Assembly (NCBI GenBank): GCA_020427635.1
Contig: JAGQOH010000009.1
Span: 1-64,000, forward strand
Direction: 5' to 3'
Length of the DNA: 64,000 bases
Source of the DNA: Phycisphaerales bacterium
GTDB lineage: Bacteria; Planctomycetota; Phycisphaerae; Phycisphaerales; UBA1924
Positions 46,864 to 53,695 of this stretch are shown piece by piece; within the stretch, counting starts at the first letter, position 1; each line of letters begins with the position of its first letter. The notes under the pieces were generated by a model, which ran no database searches, was not told where the DNA came from, and was given only the letters and a program-made list of their open reading frames with translations. The position numbers and the translations under genes were made by a program.

Positions 46864-49214
46864 GACAGTGTCATCACCAGCACAATGAGAACAATGATTC
46901 CAATACCCGCGGCCATGCCCGTTGCATAGCCGTGCAAGACGCCTGATTGCATCGGACGCAAAGTCCTGCCAAGCAGGCGCGGCAGCAGCCCCGCCCCGTC
47001 GACCAATGCCCCATCAATAATCAACTTGTCGAACGCGTGGAAGATGTGCGCGATCACACGCAGCGGCGTGCGCAGGATAAGGTCGTAGAACTCGTCGACA
47101 TACCACTTGTGCTCCGCCCAGCGCCCGATTGGACCAATGGCGCGCTTCCAACCATCCGCGCGGCTCACCGCGGCCTTCGTGCGATTGCCAATGCCAAAGC
47201 TCCACGCGCCAACAGGTCCATGCAAGTACGCCGCGAACGCAAGGCCCGCAAGGCCAAAAAGGGTCGACACGTAGTACATGACCGCGTGCGCGTTCATGCC
47301 AAGGAACGAATTGGCGTGGACTTCGCCCGCTGCATGCGCATCAGGAGCGCTGTCGTGCGATGGCGCGCCGTGCGCAGGCGCGCTGTGTGCGGCGACCGGC
47401 ACCACCTCCATCTTGCTATTCGCCAGCGCATGCTCACCCGCCGGCGCTTCGTGGTGCCCAAAGCCCGACTGGTAGAACGCAGTCGAATCGTGCAGCAACC
47501 CGCCGACCCAGCCATGATCACCCATGAAGTTCGGCAGGATGGCGACCGTCGAACCAATCGCAAGCGCCGCAAGCACAAAGTTGATCGCCCACCCCGGCGC
47601 GTGCGGATGAAAGTGGCCATCGCCGTGCCCGTGCGCATCGTGCCCGGCATGACCATGGTCGTCACCGCCGTGCCCGTGGTCATCGTCGTCGCCATGCCCA
47701 TGCGCTTCATCGCCGGGCTCAAACTCCACAGGCCCCACGAACACGCGGAAGAACACGCGGAACGTGTAATACGCCGTCATCCCCGCGGTAATCAGCAATA
47801 CCCAGCCAATGAGACTCGATCCGGCAATCACTTGGTTGGGCGTTGTAAACGCCTCCGCGATGATCATGTCTTTCGACCAGAAGCCGGCAGTAATCACCGG
47901 AATGCCCGAGAGATTCAAGCACCCGACAAGCATCGCGACTGACACGATGCGCCAGCCCTTCATGTTCCACAAGCCCGACAGTTTGCGCAGGTCAAGCTGC
48001 CCGGCAAAGCCATGCATCACAGCGCCGCAGGCGAGGAACAATGTCGCCTTGAAGAAGGCGTGCGTGAAAACGTGATACGCCGCGCCGTTCGTCGTCAAAA
48101 CGCCCAGGCCCGCGAACATGTACCCAAGCTGACTCAGTGTCGAATAGGCCATGATGCGCTTGATGTCGAACTGCGCCATGCCAATCGTCGCGGCCAGGAA
48201 CGCCGTGAACGTGCCGACATACGCAACCACATGCAGCGCCGTGAGCGCCTCATCCATCAGAAACAGCGGATACATCCGAGCGATGAGGTACACGCCCGCA
48301 GTCACCATCGTCGCGGCGTGAATGAGCGCGCTGACCGGCGTCGGGCCTTCCATCGCATCAGGCAACCACACATACAAGGGGAACTGGGCGCTCTTGCCGA
48401 ACGCGCCGATCATGAGCAGCAGCGGAATCCACGTCGCCTGCCATGTACCCGCAAGCGAATGCCCTGAGCCATCGACCCCCGCCGAGACCATCGCAAACAG
48501 CTCGTCGTACTGCACCGTGCCGAACGTCGTGAACGTCAGATAGAGCCCCAGCGCCAGCCCAAGGTCGCCAATGCGATTGACGATGAACGCCTTCTTCGCC
48601 GCCGCCACCGCACTTGGCTTCGTATAGAAATAGCCAATGAGCAGGTATGAGCAGAGGCCCACACCTTCCCAGCCCAGATAGAGCATCACCAGGTTGTCGC
48701 CCATCACGAGGCACGACATCGACACCACGAACAAGGCAAACGCGCTGAAGAACCGCGCGTAGCCCTTGTCATTGGCCATGTACTCGCTGGCGTACAGACA
48801 AATCGCGGCGCCAAGACCTGTCACAAACAACATCCACAGCCAGCTCAGCCCATCCATATAAAAGGACGCGTTGGCCTGCAGCGATTGCCCCGCGCCGCTG
48901 CCCCACGCGACGTTGATCCACTCAAAGGCATGCACGACCCAGGGTTGACCATGGTTCCACTGCAGGAAACCGATGAGGGTGACCACGAAGCTGATGCCAA
49001 GCAGCGCCGTGACCAAATACGCAGGCACGCGCGAGCGCCCGCCCATGTCGCGCTTGAAGAGCAGCATCGCCAGGCAGATCACCGCGCCAAGCAGCGGCAA
49101 CCCGGGCACAAGCGCCATCCACTTCGGGCCGGCCTCAGCCACGTGATACGCAAAGTGCTCCGCCCCGCCACTGGCAAGCGTCGAGAGCGTCGGGATGGCG
49201 TCAAGCAATGTCAC
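46860..49214 (-). CDS. nuoL: NADH-quinone oxidoreductase subunit L
   Basis: The product is 784 residues, longer than the usual ~610-660. The distal antiporter subunit motifs are present: YLGWEGVGLCSYLLIGY, FIVNRIGDLGLALGLYL, and LPDAMEGPTPVSALIHAATMV. The extra length is mainly a histidine- and aspartate-rich loop at about 498-541 and a following soluble stretch with more histidines before the last transmembrane helices and lateral helix. The GTG at 49214 is preferred because AAGGG lies seven bases upstream; the longer frame to 49319 overlaps nuoK. It lies four bases after nuoK. Confidence 0.94.
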   Translation of the reverse strand: MTLLDAIPTLSTLASGGAEHFAYHVAEAGPKWMALVPGLPLLGAVICLAMLLFKRDMGGRSRVPAYLVTALLGISFVVTLIGFLQWNHGQPWVVHAFEWINVAWGSGAGQSLQANASFYMDGLSWLWMLFVTGLGAAICLYASEYMANDKGYARFFSAFALFVVSMSCLVMGDNLVMLYLGWEGVGLCSYLLIGYFYTKPSAVAAAKKAFIVNRIGDLGLALGLYLTFTTFGTVQYDELFAMVSAGVDGSGHSLAGTWQATWIPLLLMIGAFGKSAQFPLYVWLPDAMEGPTPVSALIHAATMVTAGVYLIARMYPLFLMDEALTALHVVAYVGTFTAFLAATIGMAQFDIKRIMAYSTLSQLGYMFAGLGVLTTNGAAYHVFTHAFFKATLFLACGAVMHGFAGQLDLRKLSGLWNMKGWRIVSVAMLVGCLNLSGIPVITAGFWSKDMIIAEAFTTPNQVIAGSSLIGWVLLITAGMTAYYTFRVFFRVFVGPVEFEPGDEAHGHGDDDDHGHGGDDHGHAGHDAHGHGDGHFHPHAPGWAINFVLAALAIGSTVAILPNFMGDHGWVGGLLHDSTAFYQSGFGHHEAPAGEHALANSKMEVVPVAAHSAPAHGAPSHDSAPDAHAAGEVHANSFLGMNAHAVMYYVSTLFGLAGLAFAAYLHGPVGAWSFGIGNRTKAAVSRADGWKRAIGPIGRWAEHKWYVDEFYDLILRTPLRVIAHIFHAFDKLIIDGALVDGAGLLPRLLGRTLRPMQSGVLHGYATGMAAGIGIIVLIVLVMTLS

Positions 49215-49218
49215 GCAT

Positions 49219-49590
49219 TCACCCTTGCAAGCTCGACCACTCTTGTGCGTCCAAGGACTCGCGCTGCCGGAACAGCAGCACGACCAGCGCGAGCGCCAGC
49301 GCTGCCTCCGCCGCGGCAACCGTCAATACGAAGATCACGAACACTTCGCCAGTGTGGTTGAAGTGATATCGACTGAAGGCGATCAGTGCCAACCCGGCGC
49401 CCTGGAACATCAACTCCGTCGACAGGAACATGATGATCAGGTTGCGCCGCGCCAGGAAGCCAATGACGCCCAGCGCGAACATCACCATCGCCACGAACAG
49501 ATAGTGATAGAGCGTGATCGCGCCAAGCCCGCCTTCGATCGCGGCGTGCAATTGCGGCGCGGCATGTGAAGCCAGAAGATTGATCAGCAT
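49219..49590 (-). CDS. nuoK: NADH-quinone oxidoreductase subunit K
   Basis: The product is 123 residues, close to the usual ~100 with a longer N-terminus. It has three transmembrane helices. The conserved glutamates are in FLSTELMFQGAGLALIAF and LTVAAAEAALALALVVLLF, which sit in the proton path between the quinone site and the antiporter subunits. It starts with an ATG that overlaps the nuoJ stop by one base. NuoL follows four bases later. Confidence 0.95.
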   Translation of the reverse strand: MLINLLASHAAPQLHAAIEGGLGAITLYHYLFVAMVMFALGVIGFLARRNLIIMFLSTELMFQGAGLALIAFSRYHFNHTGEVFVIFVLTVAAAEAALALALVVLLFRQRESLDAQEWSSLQG

Positions 49591-50597
49591 CAGTCTTCCT
49601 CCTCCGCATGCAGAAATTGCACCGCCCGGGCCTTGGCCGCCTCGCCAAGCTCCACCTGTTTGCGTGCCAGCACTACCGCGCCAAGCATCGCCATCAGGAG
49701 CACGACGCCCGCCAGTTCAAGCGACATCGGGTGCCCCGCGATGAGCGCCCAGCCCACGCCGTCAATGTTCGATGCCTTGAGATTCGACGGCAGATGCACG
49801 ACCACCTCTTCGCCGCCGCCATCGCTCACCAACTCGGCGACCCGTTCATTCGCCATTGACTGCTCGAGCGCCGCCCGGTCAGTCACACGCAAAGTCACCG
49901 TCCCCGCTGAGACATCCCAATGTTCGTGCAGCTTCTCTTCCGCAGGCTTCTCGAGCCCGTCGAAGACGCCACGTGCATTGAGGTCGCGCATCACCTTGCC
50001 TGGCAGGTGCGCCACGATCGCCTGCTGCTCCCCCGCCGAGCCCGCCGGATCGAGCGAACCAACCCCCTGCGCAAGCATGCCTGTCAGGCCTGCCAGCAGC
50101 AGGAATCCCATCGCAGTCGCCATCACCGGGTCACGAGCTTCAGCGTCATAAGGGCTCAGCGCCTCGACCTCTTCCTCCGACGGCGCCTGCGTCGCCAGCA
50201 TGATCACGAAAAGGTACGTAATCAGGATCGCACCCGCGTAGATGATGATCAACGCGAACGCCAGGAACTCGGCCCCAAGCATCACATACATCGCAGCGCT
50301 CGACAGCACCGTCAGGATGAAGAACAGGGCTGAGTAGACCGGCCGCTGATGCGTCACCACGCGCAGCCCGGCCAGGATCGCGATGCCCGCGAAGAGGTAG
50401 AAGTTGATGTTCGGCATCTGCCCGGCATCTGCCGCACGCAGGCCCAAATGCAGGATCACGCCGCCCAATGCCGCAGCTGCGATCACTGCCCCAATGATCT
50501 GTGGGTTCACCTTTCGCCGCGGTAGCGCCATCAACACGCCGACCGCCCCGACCGCAAGGCCAACGTAAAGCAGCAACGGGTTTACGATCGCGTTCAA
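49590..50597 (-). CDS. nuoJ: NADH-quinone oxidoreductase subunit J, with extra soluble domain
   Basis: The product is 335 residues against about 170-200 in most bacteria. It has four N-terminal helices including the family motif EFLAFALIIIYAGAILITYLFVIML, then about 100 soluble residues (about 185-285) rich in charged residues before a last helix (LAGVVLLMAMLGAVVLARK). A TTG at 50597 is taken as the start: GGAG lies six bases upstream and LNAIVNPLLLYVG matches the family N-terminus. The frame is open to 50852, but that part overlaps the pgsA leader and has no conserved sequence. It is the first gene of nuoJKLMN; nuoA-I are not in the window. Confidence 0.85.
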   Translation of the reverse strand: MNAIVNPLLLYVGLAVGAVGVLMALPRRKVNPQIIGAVIAAAALGGVILHLGLRAADAGQMPNINFYLFAGIAILAGLRVVTHQRPVYSALFFILTVLSSAAMYVMLGAEFLAFALIIIYAGAILITYLFVIMLATQAPSEEEVEALSPYDAEARDPVMATAMGFLLLAGLTGMLAQGVGSLDPAGSAGEQQAIVAHLPGKVMRDLNARGVFDGLEKPAEEKLHEHWDVSAGTVTLRVTDRAALEQSMANERVAELVSDGGGEEVVVHLPSNLKASNIDGVGWALIAGHPMSLELAGVVLLMAMLGAVVLARKQVELGEAAKARAVQFLHAEEED

Positions 50598-50785
50598 TCG
50601 ACGCTCCGCGCTCTGGCACGGCGTCGCTGCGCCGCTTCCAAAAGAGGGCTTCCATACCCCTAGGGGCCAGAGAATAAGCCCCGCGCGCGCGGCGAGCAAC
50701 CGACCGCTCCGCCCCCGCCATGCATGTGGGGGGCCCGAGCCCCAGGTCCACAGCATCTGGCCGCCCAACGTATCCTCGCCCAGAC

Positions 50786-51457
50786 GTGCAGACGCCCCCT
50801 TCCACGCCGACGCCCCTCTTTGGACCCCCAACCCTGCGCGGGCAGTTGCCAAACATGCTGACCGCCGCCCGCCTGGGCCTCGCGGTCAGCTTCTTCGCGA
50901 CCCTCGCCTGGCCCCGGCCCTGCGAAAACCAGCGCGTGATGCTGCTTGCCGCGATCGTGTTCGTCATCGCCGCCTTGACCGATGCGTTGGATGGTTTCCT
51001 GGCCCGCCGCTGGAACGCCGTATCCATCTATGGACGCATCATGGACCCCTTCGCGGACAAAGTCCTCGTGCTTGGGGCGTTCATCATGCTCGCAGGTGCT
51101 GGCTTCGAAGCAGGTGGACGCCAGATGTCAGGTGTCGCGCCCTGGATGGTTGTCGTCATTCTCGCGCGGGAACTGCTTGTCACCTCCATCCGAGGCGTGT
51201 GCGAGTCGCGCGGCATCGACTTCTCTGCGACCCTCACGGGCAAGCTCAAGATGATCCTGCAAAGCGCCGCGGTACCGATGATCCTGCTGGTGCTTGTCCT
51301 GGGCCTCAACATCCGAGATCCCCACCTTGATGGCGATACCGCTCACGAGATCAACCGCGTCATCGCTTGGGTCGTCACCGTCGTGACCGCTTGGTCAGGT
51401 GTGCCCTATGTGCGGCGCGCCGTGCGCGAGTTGTCCAAAGCCGAGGCGCAACGCTGA
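50786..51457 (+). CDS. pgsA: CDP-diacylglycerol-glycerol-3-phosphate 3-phosphatidyltransferase
   Basis: The product is 223 residues. It makes phosphatidylglycerol phosphate from CDP-diacylglycerol and glycerol 3-phosphate in the inner membrane. The CDP-alcohol phosphotransferase motif reads DALDGFLARRWNAVSIYGRI followed by MDPFADK, with all four aspartates. About five transmembrane helices are predicted. The family core starts at QLPNMLTAARLGLAV, so GTG 50786 or ATG 50855 could initiate. Its stop overlaps the pgpA start by one base (TGATG), so the two steps of phosphatidylglycerol synthesis are coupled. Confidence 0.92.
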   Translation: MQTPPSTPTPLFGPPTLRGQLPNMLTAARLGLAVSFFATLAWPRPCENQRVMLLAAIVFVIAALTDALDGFLARRWNAVSIYGRIMDPFADKVLVLGAFIMLAGAGFEAGGRQMSGVAPWMVVVILARELLVTSIRGVCESRGIDFSATLTGKLKMILQSAAVPMILLVLVLGLNIRDPHLDGDTAHEINRVIAWVVTVVTAWSGVPYVRRAVRELSKAEAQR

Positions 51458-52050
51458 TGGCCAAGCCACACAAGAACAAGAACCGTGCTCCGCTCAAGCC
51501 GCTCAATGTGCCGACGCTCGCGCTCTCAACGCTTGGGCTTGGCTTCCTGCGCCCCGCGCCTGGCACGTGGGGAAGCCTGCCACCGGTCGTGATTGTCTTC
51601 GCATGCATGCTTGCCGGCGCTTCAACGCAGCAAGTGGCCGTCGTGCTGATCATCCTGCTGATCGCATCGTCCGCCGTGAACGTCGCCTTCGGGCGCTACG
51701 CCGAGACGCGCTTCGCCTTGCCCGATGGCACACCACAGAAGGACGCGCCGGAAGTCGTCATCGACGAAACCGCCGGCCAATCACTTGCGCTGCTTGCGAT
51801 CCCGATTGAGGCCGCCCTGCTCCTGGAGAACGGCTGGGTCTCGCCCGACGTCCCGCACATCCTGACCCATCCCGAGGTCTTCCTCGCGATGGCGTTCATC
51901 CTGTTTCGAGCTCTTGACACACTCAAGCCGTGGCCCGCGCGTGCGCTGGAAAAGCTTCCGCATGGCTGGGGCGTGCTGCTCGACGACCTGGCGGCCGGCG
52001 CATATGCAGGCATCGCACACGGCCTCATCTACTTCATCGCGACACGCTGA
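51457..52050 (+). CDS. pgpA: phosphatidylglycerophosphatase A
   Basis: The product is 197 residues. It removes phosphate from phosphatidylglycerol phosphate to give phosphatidylglycerol. Family marks are FLRPAPGTWGSLPP, VIDETAGQSLALL, and FRALDTLKPWPARALEKLP followed by GVLLDDLAAGAYA. Three or four membrane helices are predicted, with a basic, lysine-rich N-terminus. Its ATG overlaps the pgsA stop. A small hairpin at 52077-52109 follows. Confidence 0.92.
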   Translation: MAKPHKNKNRAPLKPLNVPTLALSTLGLGFLRPAPGTWGSLPPVVIVFACMLAGASTQQVAVVLIILLIASSAVNVAFGRYAETRFALPDGTPQKDAPEVVIDETAGQSLALLAIPIEAALLLENGWVSPDVPHILTHPEVFLAMAFILFRALDTLKPWPARALEKLPHGWGVLLDDLAAGAYAGIAHGLIYFIATR

Positions 52051-52430
52051 AGCGTTCATGGCCGGCTGCTTGGAATGGGGGTGCGCTGCCTTATGAGCAA
52101 GCGACCCCCGGCGCGAGAGAACGAGGTTGAGTCGAATCCGTCGTGCGCCAGGGCGATCGGGTCTCGCCGGTGCGAGTGCTGCGTCCTGCTCATGCCCCAA
52201 GGTCGACGCGTGCGTGCCCAACGCCGCACATGGCTGGGCCCCGCGCCACCCGCTCACCGCAGTGCATGGCCAGGTCTCATCGAGCCTCTCCTTCGATTGC
52301 GCACCCATCACCGGCGAACCCGAGGCGCGAGACGAGGAGTCCTCTCGCGCAACAACCCCGGTCAAGATGTGTCGGTTGCGACCGCTTGGATACGTCGACC
52401 ATCCAATTCCGTCCGTATGATGCGACCGAC
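52051..52430. other. 380-base gap between pgpA and the ECF sigma gene
   Basis: I see no convincing gene here. A GGGGGT…ACCCCC stem around a 21-base loop at 52077-52109 may end the pgsA-pgpA transcript but lacks a T-run. The rest should hold the promoter of the sigma/CHAT operon. TATGAT at 52416-52421 resembles a -10 box, but no matching -35 is spaced correctly upstream. Confidence 0.45.
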
Positions 52431-53072
52431 GTGTGCCATGCCTCCGCAATCCCGCCTTCGCGCACAGACCCGCAACTGATCGCGGCCTGTCTTGAGAAAG
52501 ACCAGGACGCGTGGCGGGAGCTCATCGATCGCTATAGCCCGCTTGTGCTCTCGATCCCACGCCGCAATGGCTTGGGGCCCGAGGCAGCCGAAGAAGTGGC
52601 CCAGGAAACCTTCGCGCAACTGGTCAAGAGCCTGCCCGCCTTGCGCAATCAGGAGGGTTTGCCCAAGTGGCTCATGACGACCGCTTTTCGTTACACGTTG
52701 CGAGCAAAACGGCGCAGAGCCGCGACCACGGGGCTCGATCGAGCCCCGATGGCGGCGTTGGAACCAGAGGACGTCACCCGCTGGGAGCAGCGCCAGCGCA
52801 TCAACGAGGCGTTGCGCTCCATCGGGGATCGGTGCCGAGACCTGCTCATTGCCCTGTACACGGCGCCCGATCGCCCGAGTTATGACCTCATCGCCAAGCA
52901 GTTCGATATGCCACGGGGCAGTATCGGGCCCACCCGATCTCGGTGCCTCAAGAAGCTTTTGGACGCTTTGCACCACCTGCCCACAGACACTTCGACAGAA
53001 AACAAGTCATCAACGCTATCTGGAGGCGACGCCGCGACACATCTTTCAAGGGACACCGATGCAAGGACATAG
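52431..53072 (+). CDS. ECF-type sigma-70 family sigma factor
   Basis: The product is 213 residues. Region 2 is seen as RDPQLIAACL-like start, DAWRELIDRYSPLVLSI, EEVAQETFAQLVKSL and the -10 recognition helix KWLMTTAFRYTLRAKRR. Region 4 is seen as LRSIGDRCRDLLIALY and the helix-turn-helix YDLIAKQFDMPRGSIGPTRS. There is no region 1 or 3, as in ECF sigmas. The start is uncertain: GTG 52431 is the last plausible codon before region 2 and has no ribosome-binding site; the frame is open upstream to 52143. The 3' end overlaps the next gene by 14 bases, so they are coupled. It probably directs its own operon. Confidence 0.88.
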   Translation: MCHASAIPPSRTDPQLIAACLEKDQDAWRELIDRYSPLVLSIPRRNGLGPEAAEEVAQETFAQLVKSLPALRNQEGLPKWLMTTAFRYTLRAKRRRAATTGLDRAPMAALEPEDVTRWEQRQRINEALRSIGDRCRDLLIALYTAPDRPSYDLIAKQFDMPRGSIGPTRSRCLKKLLDALHHLPTDTSTENKSSTLSGGDAATHLSRDTDART

Positions 53073-53673
53073 CCCACAACAGTTCGATCAGCTTGTCGCC
53101 TGGGCTGCCGGCGAGTGCTCGCTTCAGGAGCATTTGGCTGCAGAACGTGCAATTGCGAATGATCCGGCGCTCAAGGCACTGGCAGACCAACTCACGGCAA
53201 TCTTCGATGGCCTGCAAGCGCATGAACAACCCACCGCGGCGCTCAAGGCAAGGCTGGCACGCCTGCTCGATGAGTCCGGCGCGCCCTCAGTGCTGCAGCG
53301 CGCAAAAGACTGGATCGCAAACGCTGAGCGCTGCGTCGCCACCATGATCCTGGGCCCGCACACGGCACTCGCTGGATTCCGCTCGGCGCCCACGTCGCAG
53401 CAATACGCCTTCACCAGCGCACTGGGTCGCCTAGACCTTCTTGTCGCGCCGGGCGCAGGCGCGGAGCGCGCCGCCCTGAAGGGACAGTTCGCGCCGACGT
53501 CTCAGCCCGCAAAGGCGGCCCTGCTGATGACACCAGCCCGCGAACCGCTCGCCCATACGACCGTCGACGAGCGCGGGCGCTTTGAACTTAACGCCGACCC
53601 GGGTGAGTATGCCCTCGTGCTCGATGTAGATGGTGCTGCACTAGACTGTACGATCGTCGTGCCGCAAGGGTAA
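53059..53673 (+). CDS. hypothetical protein, putative regulator of the adjacent sigma factor
   Basis: The product is 204 residues, with AAGGGA upstream of the ATG. The N-terminal ~75 residues are helical (FDQLVAWAAGECSLQEHLAA then AERAIANDPALKALADQL) and resemble the layout of anti-sigma N-terminal domains, though the HxxxCxxC zinc motif is absent. A linker and a C-terminal beta-rich domain follow (LLMTPAREPLAHTTVDERG, then GEYALVLDVDG), like carboxypeptidase regulatory-like or similar Ig-type modules. No transmembrane helix or signal peptide is seen. It lies between the sigma factor and the TPR-CHAT protein and overlaps the sigma gene by 14 bases. The anti-sigma reading is inference from position and layout. 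Confidence 0.6.
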   Translation: MQGHSPQQFDQLVAWAAGECSLQEHLAAERAIANDPALKALADQLTAIFDGLQAHEQPTAALKARLARLLDESGAPSVLQRAKDWIANAERCVATMILGPHTALAGFRSAPTSQQYAFTSALGRLDLLVAPGAGAERAALKGQFAPTSQPAKAALLMTPAREPLAHTTVDERGRFELNADPGEYALVLDVDGAALDCTIVVPQG

Positions 53674-53695
53674 CGCGGCTCCGCGACGACCATGC

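Noticed and set aside
50598-50852. Longer NuoJ starting near 50852
   Set aside because: The extra residues have no helix of the NuoJ family and overlap the divergent pgsA leader; a TTG with GGAG at the correct spacing fits better.
52143-52430. Longer sigma factor starting at 52143
   Set aside because: The added 96 residues are arginine/proline-rich with no sigma region; ECF sigmas start shortly before region 2. The GTG at 52431 remains uncertain.
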